Shown: positions 1 to 9,172 of the stretch, piece by piece
How the letters are laid out: each line of letters begins with the position of its first letter
How positions within the stretch are numbered: the stretch's first letter is position 1
DNA from: F23-D06 sp947165685
GTDB lineage: Bacteria > Bacteroidota > Bacteroidia > Bacteroidales > WCHB1-69
Reading direction: 5' to 3'
DNA: 64,000 nt
Assembly (NCBI GenBank): GCA_947165685.1
Contig: CAMVBK010000002.1
Location: 109,144 to 173,143, forward strand
Program-made: the position numbers and the translations under genes
Notes under the pieces: generated by a model
What the model saw: the letters and a program-made list of their open reading frames with translations, nothing else
Told to the model about the DNA's origin: nothing
Database searches by the model: none

Positions 1-3000
1 AGGACGGCGGAGTTGTAGGTGATGTTGTCAGCCGTGATGTCGGTGACAGGCAGACAGGTGGCATCCGCCGTGGAGGTGATGGAGACATTATCGATAGCAC
101 AGGTGTACCAAGTGCTCTCCTTGAACCAACGGAAGGCGATTCTGGCGCCTGCGGGGAACTCGCCCTCGAATGCGGAGAAGTCAACACTGTAGTCATTGTC
201 AGAAGTGGTGACGGAGGGGATGGTGGCCACGACCGTGTAGCTGTTGACCGGATCGGTGACATCGGTCACATAACCCACGGTGAGGACACCCTGGGAAGCG
301 CTTTCCATTCTGCGCCAGAAGGAGACCGTCATGGTGCTGAGAGGACGTTCGAACATCGGCAAAATGGCGAAGGAGTTGCTACCGGAACTGTTGGAGTAGA
401 AACCAAGACCCTTACCGCTCTGCGCATAGTTAAAGGCTGAGTTTGAACCCGTATTCACGTGAGGAGCGTAGTTCTTGTTCGTGTTACCCGTGTAAGAGAC
501 CCAACAATTGGGAATCACACCTGCGGCAGAGTAGGAGCTGCCGGAATAGCTGTCGAAGTTCTCTTCGTACGGGGTAGCCATCGGCAGACACTCGGTCGTG
601 GCAGTCGCGCTCAGAGAGTACTCGCTGACCGTGGTGCCGCAGTTGGCCTGCACATAGAATTCGAAGGAAGTGGCGTCGGCCAAACCGGTAACCGTGAACG
701 GGTTGGCATCGGCGGCAACCACAGTACCTGTGCCTTGCTCAAAGCCGACAGGGCCGTATTCGATGTTCCAGGCTTCTTCGGAACCGCCGGCAATCCAACC
801 AAGCGTGGCAGAGGTGGCGGTGACATCCGTAACCGTGAGCATCGTGGGAATCTGGCAATCGGGCTTCATCTCGACGGTAAAGTCGTCCAAGTTCCAAGAG
901 CAGTTGTTCGTAGCGGAGGTGAAACGCAAGGTGATGCGAGCGCCATCCGGCACATTCTCACCGAAGGTGAACGGACCATAGAGCAGCGAGTGTGCGCGGT
1001 TGTAGCTGCCAGATTGGGCAGGAACTTGCAGCACTTCCACGAAGGTGGAGGCATCCTCAACGTCCGTGATGTAACCCAACTGCATGGTGCCGGGCGTGGT
1101 GCCGGTGACCGTACCGTAGTAGCTGAACTGCAGCTCGGAGAGGTTGTTGGTGAAGGCGGGCAGCACCAACGTGGCCACAGCGCCGCTGTTACCCTTCAGC
1201 TCGGCAGAATTTTTGCCGGAGTGAGATGCCGGAGTGTAGTTACGATAGATGAACGGGGAGTTGAAGCTGGTCAGCTCGGGAGTAGCCCAGCAATTGTCGA
1301 ATGCCAGGTTGCCGGAACCGGTATAGGCTTCAAAATCCTCATTCCAGGGGTTCTCTTGAGTGATCGTGATCGGGCCACACTCGGTTTGGAAGCTGAACTT
1401 GGAAGACCACACGCTCTGGTAGCCGAGACCGCAGTCTGCCATCACATAAACGTCGTAATAAGAATAGGGGTTCAAACCCATGAGCGTGACGTGGTTCTCG
1501 CTCGCGCTCACCTGAGTACCAGTGCCGAGGACGAAACCGGCAGGACCGCATTCGACAATCCAGCTGGAAGCTTCGCCGGGATTCCAGGTAAGGGTGGCGG
1601 TGTTCTGACCATTCTCAGCCAAGGCAAGGCCTGTGGGAGCGGCGCAGATGGTCGGCATCGTGAAGTTGATGACAGACCAGTCGCTGGTCTCTTCCTCACC
1701 GCAGAGAGCTCTTACCTTAATGTTGTACTGTTCGCCTTCGGTCAAACCGGAGAGGTCGAACTGGGAACCGTTCTGCACGTTCAAGGTGACGCTGTAGTCA
1801 CTGTTGACACCGGTCACCACAGCCTCATACTGGTTGATGCCATCAACGGGCAGCCAGCTCACGTTCACCGTGTGGGCATGGGCGATGGCGACCAGGTTCT
1901 GCGGAGCGATACAGTTGGCCACGGTGGTGAAGTTCACCTCAGCCTCGTTGCTCAGACCGTTGGTACCGCAGTCGCTCATCACGCGAACGTTGTAGGACGT
2001 GTTCTCCTGCAGGCCGGTCAGCTCGAAGTGGTTATCGGCCAAGTTGACGGTCGTCCACTCGTCGGCACCCGCAGCCTTGCAGCCAAGCACCCAAGCGGTG
2101 GCATCGCCGGCCTCCCAGTTAAGGGTGGCTCCGGTGGTGGTGACATTGCTCACAATCAAGTTGGCGGGAGCGTTGCAGTGCTCGTCGCCGCAGATATAAC
2201 CGGTGTAGTCAATGTTCATATTGGGAAGATTGGCACTGCGGCCGGTTGCCGCTGACGTGCCCGGATGTGAAGCGTATGATGCATCACTGTCGTTCCAACG
2301 ATACATCACGGCATTGGTGTTATTTCCAGTGCATTTATAATACAAGGACTTGTATGCACCCGAAGAGCGAGAGGTCACAATGACCAAGTTGTCTGTCCCA
2401 TTATAATAATAAGGAGTGGAAAGCGTGTAGGTCTCCCAACCGGCCGTACTGCCGATAGTGACGTTGTCGCTCTCATAAACAAGGGTCAAATCGTCCATGG
2501 AAACCCAATCCGTGGTGGTTTCGTTGTTCGCATGCGTGGTAGTGCCGATGTAGATCTTCAATGAGGAGCATTCCTGGGCATTGGCCGCGTTCACCTCCCA
2601 AGAGAGGCTGTTGATATAACCTGCCGTCTCAAAATAGGAGGCGGGATAAATCATCTGAATCCAAGAATTCTTATAAAACGATCCAAACGGAGCGTAATAG
2701 GATGTAGCGGTACCTGTTCCGATGCTCACATCCACATGACCGGTAGTGAGTTCTATGCACGGAACATAGAACTGGGAAGACACCCAAACGCTGCTGTTAT
2801 CACCACAATTGGCTTTCACGCGCACATCGTAAACCGTCTCCGTGGCGAGGTTGTTCAATGTGACGGAGGCGGAGGAGGCGTTCACCGTCTGCCAGGCATC
2901 AGCATTGGCAGCCTTGTACTGCACTTCCCAGGCGTTCTGATCTTCAGGAGCGTTCCACGTGATGGTGGCGGTATGGCCCTCCACGGTGGCGGCGATGTTG

Positions 3001-4820
3001 GAGACCTGCGTGCAGGTGCTCTCCATCTTCACGTTGTCGATGGCGGCGGGAGTCTGCGTGCCGTTGGCGTTGTTGTTGCTCCAGGTGAAGACGAGCTTCT
3101 TGGCACCGGCGTAGGAGGCGGGAATCAGAATCGTCTTGGTGGAGAACTCGCCCACGTTGTAGATGCGGGTCAAAGAGGTGGCAGGCAAAACACCGGCCTC
3201 GGGAGCCTCATCCAACAGGGAAACCTGCAGGAAGTCGTTGGCCTCGCCCATGCTTCTCACGTCGAAGGTCAGCAGCACATCGCTGGCGGGCAGCGTCACG
3301 TCCATGTAGGCGTGCGAAACGGAAGCAGCCGATACATTATATTTATTAGTAAGACCGTTGGAGGAAGAAATATAGAGCTTGCTGTTGTCGAAGCCCGCAG
3401 CCTCGCCGATATACCATTTGTTGGCATTCTCGCCGTTCACGAGGGTCCACAGTATGCCGGAGTTGTTCTCGAAAGAGCAGGTGAAAGGCAAGGCATTGGT
3501 GATGATGTCGGCGTTGCTGCGCGGATAGAGTTGCGGGACACCGTTGTAAAGCGTCACCAGACCCACGACGGATGCGCTTTCCCCACCCGTGAAAGTGGCG
3601 GAGACTGTTTTGTAATTGTTACGGACAACAATAGTGCTTCCGTTTTGGGAAAAATTCACATTAGTGGCGGCGCTGGTGTTGAAGGAGCCTGCGGCGAACT
3701 GACCGTCACGGAGAAGCACCAGATTGGAAACATACTGGACGGGGTTGGCCAACAGTTCGGCAACTGTGACTTCAACAGGAGTGACTGAGCCTGCAACACC
3801 TTCTGCGGTGTTCAGCGTGGGATACATTTCCATAATGCCGTTGTACTCGACAAGGGTACCGTAAAGACCGGAAATCACATCACCTTCTTGATATTCGGTG
3901 GTGATGGTGTAGGGGGTATTGTCATAAATCAGCAAGCCGCCAGTGGCATCCTGAACGAACAAGTTTTTCCCATTACGGAAAACGTAATTCACATCACCGG
4001 TGATGTGGTACAGCTGGTTCTCCGTACCGGCCTTGAAAGCGGCGATATTGGCCACCTCGACCGGGAAAACGTAATTGGCCGTCGCCACTGCGCTGGTGTC
4101 TTCACCCAAAACCGCACATGCCGACACCGTAGTAGTGGCACTCACTGTGAAGGGAGCATTATAAAGAACCGCATCACCGCCATTGATAGAATAATAAATG
4201 TTGGCACCTGTGGTGGCACAAGACAAAGAAACCGTTTGAGGAGTGTAGTAGGAACCTGCAGGGACGGAGAAAGTGGGGGTTTCCACCACCACGGAACCAA
4301 CCTCACTGTAGGTGATGGTGATGCTGGCAATGCGGATATGGCCGCTCGTGCTGTTCACCGCATTGTAGCACTTCACGCCCTCCACAGCATTAAGACCGGA
4401 AATGGCGCACACATTGCCGGAAGGGGTCATCACGACGGCTTCGCCACCATCGGCGATGAAGCCCATGTTCCCGGTATTGCCGGCGTTTTCATTCACCGAG
4501 ATACCGTTGATCTGATATCCTGCGGCAGGAATCAACGTGATGAAGTTGCCGTTACCACTGCCAGGGTAAAACCGAATGGCAGACCCCGTGTTGTAATATT
4601 TCGGGGAGTTACTGGCTTCACCCTTGCCAGCCACGAACGAAATGTAATCGTTAATCGTTCCACTGACAAGTTCTGTGGCGTTCTCATACCCTTGCTCCGA
4701 AAAGACGAACGTCACCTCTTCGGCAAAGGCGTTACCGACCGCCATCAGCGTGATCAGCATGAAGGCGGCTAAGCGCTTGACCTGTCCGGTCAGCCTCTTT
4801 AAAATGTAAGCTTTTCTCAT
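1..4820 (-). CDS. Giant modular surface adhesin (fibronectin III / cleaved-adhesin domains), partial
   Basis: An uninterrupted minus-strand frame runs from the ATG at 4818-4820 off the left edge, giving about 1,606 visible residues. Residues 1-33 form a signal peptide (basic start, hydrophobic stretch, AFA cleavage site). Around 180-250 lies a chitobiase C-terminal-like module (GANIYYSINGG), followed by an OB-like segment near 250-440 resembling secreted Bacteroidota modules. Choice-of-anchor-J/cleaved-adhesin jelly-roll domains appear near 440-600, 1140-1330 and 1405-1600. At least five fibronectin type III domains carry the recurring pattern ATLTWN...VRV.A.CG. Such proteins are secreted, normally by the type IX system, and act as adhesins or in polymer binding. 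The sorting domain would be at the missing C-terminus. The gene stands alone, transcribed divergently from glnA. The ligand cannot be told from sequence. Confidence 0.85.
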   Translation of the reverse strand, partial: MRKAYILKRLTGQVKRLAAFMLITLMAVGNAFAEEVTFVFSEQGYENATELVSGTINDYISFVAGKGEASNSPKYYNTGSAIRFYPGSGNGNFITLIPAAGYQINGISVNENAGNTGNMGFIADGGEAVVMTPSGNVCAISGLNAVEGVKCYNAVNSTSGHIRIASITITYSEVGSVVVETPTFSVPAGSYYTPQTVSLSCATTGANIYYSINGGDAVLYNAPFTVSATTTVSACAVLGEDTSAVATANYVFPVEVANIAAFKAGTENQLYHITGDVNYVFRNGKNLFVQDATGGLLIYDNTPYTITTEYQEGDVISGLYGTLVEYNGIMEMYPTLNTAEGVAGSVTPVEVTVAELLANPVQYVSNLVLLRDGQFAAGSFNTSAATNVNFSQNGSTIVVRNNYKTVSATFTGGESASVVGLVTLYNGVPQLYPRSNADIITNALPFTCSFENNSGILWTLVNGENANKWYIGEAAGFDNSKLYISSSNGLTNKYNVSAASVSHAYMDVTLPASDVLLTFDVRSMGEANDFLQVSLLDEAPEAGVLPATSLTRIYNVGEFSTKTILIPASYAGAKKLVFTWSNNNANGTQTPAAIDNVKMESTCTQVSNIAATVEGHTATITWNAPEDQNAWEVQYKAANADAWQTVNASSASVTLNNLATETVYDVRVKANCGDNSSVWVSSQFYVPCIELTTGHVDVSIGTGTATSYYAPFGSFYKNSWIQMIYPASYFETAGYINSLSWEVNAANAQECSSLKIYIGTTTHANNETTTDWVSMDDLTLVYESDNVTIGSTAGWETYTLSTPYYYNGTDNLVIVTSRSSGAYKSLYYKCTGNNTNAVMYRWNDSDASYASHPGTSAATGRSANLPNMNIDYTGYICGDEHCNAPANLIVSNVTTTGATLNWEAGDATAWVLGCKAAGADEWTTVNLADNHFELTGLQENTSYNVRVMSDCGTNGLSNEAEVNFTTVANCIAPQNLVAIAHAHTVNVSWLPVDGINQYEAVVTGVNSDYSVTLNVQNGSQFDLSGLTEGEQYNIKVRALCGEEETSDWSVINFTMPTICAAPTGLALAENGQNTATLTWNPGEASSWIVECGPAGFVLGTGTQVSASENHVTLMGLNPYSYYDVYVMADCGLGYQSVWSSKFSFQTECGPITITQENPWNEDFEAYTGSGNLAFDNCWATPELTSFNSPFIYRNYTPASHSGKNSAELKGNSGAVATLVLPAFTNNLSELQFSYYGTVTGTTPGTMQLGYITDVEDASTFVEVLQVPAQSGSYNRAHSLLYGPFTFGENVPDGARITLRFTSATNNCSWNLDDFTVEMKPDCQIPTMLTVTDVTATSATLGWIAGGSEEAWNIEYGPVGFEQGTGTVVAADANPFTVTGLADATSFEFYVQANCGTTVSEYSLSATATTECLPMATPYEENFDSYSGSSYSAAGVIPNCWVSYTGNTNKNYAPHVNTGSNSAFNYAQSGKGLGFYSNSSGSNSFAILPMFERPLSTMTVSFWRRMESASQGVLTVGYVTDVTDPVNSYTVVATIPSVTTSDNDYSVDFSAFEGEFPAGARIAFRWFKESTWYTCAIDNVSITSTADATCLPVTDITADNITYNSAV

Positions 4821-4924
4821 AGTTTGTAAATTTTATGAATAATAAATAATTTTAGTTTCTACCTTATTTTATTCGTATTTTTAATACTTTCCACTCAATC
4901 TACAACATACAGCATACCAAGCCG

Positions 4925-4932
4925 CAAAGATA
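4925..4932 (-). promoter_or_regulatory. -7 box (TATCTTTG) for the giant adhesin gene
   Basis: CAAAGATA on the plus strand is a perfect Bacteroidota -7 element (TAnnTTTG) on the minus strand. It lies about 105 bases before the adhesin start codon, leaving a long AT-rich leader. Confidence 0.7.
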
Positions 4933-5033
4933 CTTTTTTTTTAATACAATAGGAAAGGGAAAATTTTTTTTCGCATAATATAGAAACTCGATTCGAGGTT
5001 CAGGTTTCGGGTTTCACCTATCACAAAAAAATG

Positions 5034-5041
5034 TATCTTTG
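5034..5041 (+). promoter_or_regulatory. -7 box (TATCTTTG) for glnA
   Basis: TATCTTTG lies 46 bases before the glnA ATG, with TTTC/TTTG-like bases about 20 bases upstream. It forms a divergent pair with the adhesin promoter, separated by about 100 bases. Confidence 0.75.
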
Positions 5042-5087
5042 CCCCCGTTTTCAAAAAGCATTCAAAAAATAAAAACACTTTGATATT

Positions 5088-6596
5088 ATGAAAGACAACA
5101 TCACAATGAGCCTGAACCCGCTCGTGAATTATTTCAAGAAAAGTCCGAAAGAATTCACCAAGGCGGACATGATCAAATACGTCGAGGAAAACAACATCCC
5201 GATGGTGAACTTCCACTATGTGGCTGGCGACGGCCGCATCAAGACCCTCGGTTTCGTGCTGCACAGCCGCGAATACTTAGAGCAGATCCTCTCCAACGGC
5301 GAACGCGTCGATGGATCCAACATCTTCCCGGCCTTCATCCATGCCGGTTCCAGCGACCTGTACGTGATCCCGCGCTTCTCCACCGCTTTCCTGAACCCGT
5401 TCTCCGAAATCCCCACCCTCTCCTTCCTCTGCTCCTACTACAACAACGAGGGCAAGCCGTTGGAGAATTCCCCGGAATACATCCTCCGCAAGGCCGCCAA
5501 GTCGTTCACCGAAGTGACCGGCAACTACTTCCAGGCCATGGGCGAACTGGAGTACTACGTCATCGGCGAAGAGGATGACCTTTTCACCATCCCCGACCAA
5601 CGCGGCTACCACGAGTCGTCGCCGTTCACCAAGTTCGAACATTTCCGCGCCGAGTGCATGCTCAACATCGCCAAGATGGGCGGCCTCATCAAATACGGCC
5701 ACTCCGAAGTGGGCAACTTCACCATGGACGGCAAGATTTACGAGCAGAACGAGATCGAGTTCCTGGTGACCGACGTGCAGGATGCCGCCGACCAGCTGAT
5801 CCTCGCCAAGTGGATTATCCGCAACTTAGCCTACGAATACGGCTTCGATGTGACTTTCTCACCGAAAATCACCGCAGGCAAGGCCGGCAGCGGCCTCCAC
5901 ATCCACACCTGCATCGTGGATGCCAAGGGCAAGAACCAGATGGTGACCAAGGGCAAGCTGAACAGCATCGCCAAGACCGCCATCGCAGGCTACATGACCT
6001 GCGCCAGCTCCTTGACCGCCTTCGGCAACACCAACCCGACCTCCTACTTCCGCCTTGTGCCGCACCAGGAGGCCCCCACGTCTGTCTGCTGGGGCGACCG
6101 CAACCGTTCCGTGCTTGTGCGCGTGCCGCTGGGCTGGACCCACAAGAACGACATCGTGGCCGAGCTGAACCCGTTGGAGAAGCCCGTCAACAAAGACCGT
6201 TCCCAGAAGCAAACCGTCGAGTTCCGCTGTCCGGACGGCTCCGCCGACATCTACCTCCTGCTTGCCGGCCTCGTGTGCGCCGCCCGCCACGGCTTCGAGA
6301 TGGAGAACGCCCTCGAGTTCGCCAAGTCCACCTATGTTGACGTTGATATCCACCGTGCCGAAAACAAGGCCCTCGTGGAAAAACTCGCCCAACTGCCCGC
6401 CTCCTGCTGGGAGTCGGCCGACGAGCTCAGCGCCCACCGCGAGATCTTCGAGGCCCACGGCGTCTTCGATCGCTCCATGATTGACGACATCATCAAACAG
6501 CTCAAGTCCTTCGACGACCGCAAAATCCGCGAACAAATCGCCAAAAAGCCCGAACTGATGACCCAAATGGTGAAGGAATATTTCTACTGCGGCTAA
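5088..6596 (+). CDS. glnA: Glutamine synthetase (type I-like)
   Basis: Makes glutamine from glutamate, ammonia and ATP; the central cytoplasmic ammonia-assimilation step. The 502-residue protein has an N-terminal beta-grasp domain (about 20-115, ending near SSDLYVIPRFSTAF) and a C-terminal catalytic domain. The nucleotide/glutamate-binding signature GSGLHIHTC is near residue 267 and the arginine-rich substrate loop (NPTSYFRLVP) near 315. Metal-ligand glutamates occur in the usual places (MGELEYYVIGEE; HSEVGNFT). The C-terminal segment that in enterobacterial GlnA holds the adenylylated tyrosine (NLYDLPPEE) is not present: the aligned stretch reads DVDIHRAENKALVEKL, so control by adenylylation is unlikely. 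A start at 5106 is possible, but 5088 suits the promoter. It is monocistronic, closed by the hairpin at 6640. Confidence 0.95.
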   Translation: MKDNITMSLNPLVNYFKKSPKEFTKADMIKYVEENNIPMVNFHYVAGDGRIKTLGFVLHSREYLEQILSNGERVDGSNIFPAFIHAGSSDLYVIPRFSTAFLNPFSEIPTLSFLCSYYNNEGKPLENSPEYILRKAAKSFTEVTGNYFQAMGELEYYVIGEEDDLFTIPDQRGYHESSPFTKFEHFRAECMLNIAKMGGLIKYGHSEVGNFTMDGKIYEQNEIEFLVTDVQDAADQLILAKWIIRNLAYEYGFDVTFSPKITAGKAGSGLHIHTCIVDAKGKNQMVTKGKLNSIAKTAIAGYMTCASSLTAFGNTNPTSYFRLVPHQEAPTSVCWGDRNRSVLVRVPLGWTHKNDIVAELNPLEKPVNKDRSQKQTVEFRCPDGSADIYLLLAGLVCAARHGFEMENALEFAKSTYVDVDIHRAENKALVEKLAQLPASCWESADELSAHREIFEAHGVFDRSMIDDIIKQLKSFDDRKIREQIAKKPELMTQMVKEYFYCG

Positions 6597-6639
6597 TCTT
6601 TTCCGACAATTATTCATTTATTATATGATTCCCCACTTG

Positions 6640-6672
6640 GTAGAGACGCAAATTAGCGTCTCTACTTTTTTT
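6640..6672 (+). terminator. Perfect 10-bp hairpin terminator after glnA
   Basis: GTAGAGACGC and GCGTCTCTAC (6640-6649, 6656-6665) flank a six-base loop and are followed by seven T residues, a textbook intrinsic terminator. The palindrome core resembles the GACGCGAT/ATCGCGTC elements inside the sigma-factor gene at 22.35 kb, so it may be a member of a dispersed REP-like family used as a terminator. Confidence 0.85.
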
Positions 6673-6765
6673 AATGTTACAAAACCGACACTTCGTGCGA
6701 CATTGTCTATACAAGATGTTTTTTTAGAACAAAAATATTTCGATGTGGTTGTATTCAGAAAATTG

Positions 6766-6773
6766 TAATTTTG
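6766..6773 (+). promoter_or_regulatory. -7 box (TAATTTTG) for the anchor-L surface protein
   Basis: TAATTTTG matches TAnnTTTG and lies 34 bases upstream of the ATG at 6808. Confidence 0.55.
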
Positions 6774-6807
6774 CAGTTTTGTATAGAACAAGAAAAATAA
6801 GATTTTT

Positions 6808-9003
6808 ATGAAAGAGAGACATATACTTCTTTTCACTTTACTGGTAGCAGGTTTTTTGGTTGCCAAAGCCCAAAACAACGTGACCGTGCAATCGCTGCAG
6901 AACACCCATGTCGATACCATTCTGAGATACCACCTCGCGGGCGAAGGCGTGGAACTCACCAACGGGCGGTTCAACAACAACGCCGGCATCGTCACCTCCA
7001 ACCAAATCGGGTCGTTCAACCGGAACAACTACACGCAGTTTCCGTTTGCAACGGGATTGATCATGACCACGGGTGCCTGCTCGGTGGCGGCAGGCCCAAA
7101 CAGTTCAGGGAGCGCCTCCAGCCTCGCCAACGTCAGCTACACCGACGCCCTGCTGCAACAATATAACCAGGGCTACACCGTGCAGAACAGTGCGGCATTG
7201 GATTTCGACTTCTTAGCCTACGCCGACACGTTCGCCTTCAACTACGTATTCGGCTCGGAGGAGTATCCCGAATATGTCTGCGCCAACTACAACGACCTGT
7301 TCATTTTCCTGCTCACCGGTCCCGACCCGGTGACCGGCGTGACCACTACCAAGAACGTGGCCGTGATTCCAGGCACAGTGACGGCGGCTAACCCCAACGG
7401 AGTGCCCGTCTCCATCAACACCGTGAACAACGGCGCCACCAGCAGCAGCGGTGTTTCATGCGAAAACGGAACCTATTCCGCCTACTATATCGCCAGCAAT
7501 GCCGGCAGCAACGGCGTGGAATACAACGGCCGCACCGTGCAGCTCGCCGCCGAGGGCAACATCCTCGCCTGTGAAAACTACCACATGCACTTGGCCATCG
7601 GCAACGCGGGCGACAACTCCTACGACTCCGGCGTCTTCCTCGAAGGCAAGAGCTTCCAGAGCGAGGTGACCACCAAATTGCTCATGCGCAATACCTACTG
7701 CCTCCACGAACCCATCGTTTTCGAATACCAGGCCGGAAACGTGGACACAGTCTTTGTAATCACCCCGCATGGCGACACCCTCCGAAACGAACCCTTCACC
7801 ATCCCGAGTGCCAACGCCAGCGACAGCGGATTGTACTACCTCTATGTCCATAAAGCCCTGAACTGTGTGGATTTGTGGGCATACGACAGCATCTTCATCC
7901 ATGTCAAGAATGTCTTCAAACCCGACCTTGGCGAAGACCAGTGGCACTGCACCGGCGAACTGGTGACCCTGAACTCCGGCTACGAGAACAGCGAAGCCAC
8001 CCTGTCTTGGAACACCGGCGAAGATTCCGAATCCATTGAGGTCATCACATCGGGAGAATACATCTTAGAGGTCGAAATCTTCAATCCGGAATCCCAGTCC
8101 CGCTGCTATAGCTCCGACACGGTGGTCATCAACTTCTGGCCGCTGCCGAAAGCCGATTTCGAGGCGGACGTGCTCTCCGGCTGCACTCCCGTCACCTCCC
8201 GCTTCACCAACCTCACCAGCACCACTTCCGACTCTATCCGATGCGAATGGTTCATCTTTGACGAAAACCTCGCCCTCATTGACTACAGCCCGGACCTCGC
8301 CCCTGTCTTCCATTTCAACGATGCCGGCACCTATTCCGTGAAACTCCTCGTCACCACGGCGGAAGGATGCCAAGACTCCATCACCAAATGGAACTACATC
8401 ATCACCTCCCCGCAACCGCAAGTCGATTTCCAGGCTTCCCCGGAAATCAGCATGATGAGCGAGACCAACGGACAGATAGAATTTTCCGCTTACCTCTCCG
8501 ACAATATCATCGGCAATCCCAACGCACACCTTGTCTGGACGTTCGGCGATGGCGAAACAGTGGAAAATGAGCCTTCCACCAGCCATATATATAGTTCCTG
8601 GGGCGACTATGTGGTCACGCTGGCCGTCACCACGGAAGGCGGCTGCGGCGACTCGGTGAGCCACACCATCGTCATTGAGGACGACCTGCGCTTCCCGAAC
8701 GTCATCACCCCGAACGGCGACGGTGTCAACGATGTGTGGGCCATCGAGAACCTCAACACCGACATCAACTTCGAAGATCCGGACGGTTTCCGCCAAAACG
8801 AGCTGCGCATCAGCGACCGCTACGGCAAGGTGGTGTTCCAAACCAAAAACTACGACACCTGGTCGAAAGACGGGCAAATCTACCCGGGACTCAATCCGTT
8901 CTCCGGCGAAAACCTCAACGACGGCGTCTATTACTACACCTTCAAATACAAAGGAAAGGCCAAGACGACCACGTGGAACGGATCCATCACGATTGTACGG
9001 TAA
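6808..9003 (+). CDS. T9SS-secreted surface protein: choice-of-anchor L, PKD repeats, type B sorting domain
   Basis: The 731-residue protein starts with a signal peptide (MKERHILLFTLLVAGFLVAKA). A choice-of-anchor-L domain covers about 30-290 (GLIMTTGACSVAAGPN; FNYVFGSEEYPEYV). Two PKD-type beta-sandwiches follow around 445-535 and 540-630; the second has WTFGDGE and YVVTLAVTTEGGC. The last 90 residues are a gliding-motility/type IX type B C-terminal signal: FPNVITPNGDGVNDVW at the start, YGKVVFQT in the middle, YYYTFKYKGK and a final GSITIVR. The protein is therefore expected to be exported by Sec, moved across the outer membrane by the PorSS/T9SS and displayed or released. PorW of that system is encoded at 43.3-46.0 kb. 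The TAA stop at 9001-9003 is followed within two bases by a heptamer array. The ligand is unknown. Confidence 0.88.
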   Translation: MKERHILLFTLLVAGFLVAKAQNNVTVQSLQNTHVDTILRYHLAGEGVELTNGRFNNNAGIVTSNQIGSFNRNNYTQFPFATGLIMTTGACSVAAGPNSSGSASSLANVSYTDALLQQYNQGYTVQNSAALDFDFLAYADTFAFNYVFGSEEYPEYVCANYNDLFIFLLTGPDPVTGVTTTKNVAVIPGTVTAANPNGVPVSINTVNNGATSSSGVSCENGTYSAYYIASNAGSNGVEYNGRTVQLAAEGNILACENYHMHLAIGNAGDNSYDSGVFLEGKSFQSEVTTKLLMRNTYCLHEPIVFEYQAGNVDTVFVITPHGDTLRNEPFTIPSANASDSGLYYLYVHKALNCVDLWAYDSIFIHVKNVFKPDLGEDQWHCTGELVTLNSGYENSEATLSWNTGEDSESIEVITSGEYILEVEIFNPESQSRCYSSDTVVINFWPLPKADFEADVLSGCTPVTSRFTNLTSTTSDSIRCEWFIFDENLALIDYSPDLAPVFHFNDAGTYSVKLLVTTAEGCQDSITKWNYIITSPQPQVDFQASPEISMMSETNGQIEFSAYLSDNIIGNPNAHLVWTFGDGETVENEPSTSHIYSSWGDYVVTLAVTTEGGCGDSVSHTIVIEDDLRFPNVITPNGDGVNDVWAIENLNTDINFEDPDGFRQNELRISDRYGKVVFQTKNYDTWSKDGQIYPGLNPFSGENLNDGVYYYTFKYKGKAKTTTWNGSITIVR

Positions 9004-9004
9004 C

Positions 9005-9172
9005 GGCTGTTGGCTGTTGGCTGTTGGCTGTTGGCTGTTAGCTGTTAGCTGTTGGCTATTGGCTGTTGGCTGTTGGCTGTTAGCTGTTAGCTGTTGGCTA
9101 TTGGCTATTGGCTGTTGGCTGTTGGCTGTTAGCTGTTGGCTAAGGGCTAAAGGCTAAAAGCTAAAAGCTAAA
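9005..9172. repeat. Heptamer tandem array (GGCTGTT / AGCTGTT)
   Basis: About 24 units of a seven-base repeat (TTGGCTG with A/G and T/A variants, drifting to GGCTAAA) fill the whole convergent spacer. It begins two bases after the stop of the surface-protein gene. At the other end it supplies the last codons (AFSF) and the TAG stop of the permease gene on the minus strand. The same unit reappears at 12998-13035. Confidence 0.9.

Noticed and set aside
459..2255. Long open plus-strand frame (about 600 codons) at the left edge, and others to 4,772
   Set aside because: It lies opposite the adhesin frame, which has a signal peptide, recognisable domains and a promoter; the plus frame has arginine/glycine-rich, family-less sequence typical of an antisense shadow.
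9005..9172. CRISPR array
   Set aside because: Units are seven bases without spacers, and no cas genes are nearby.
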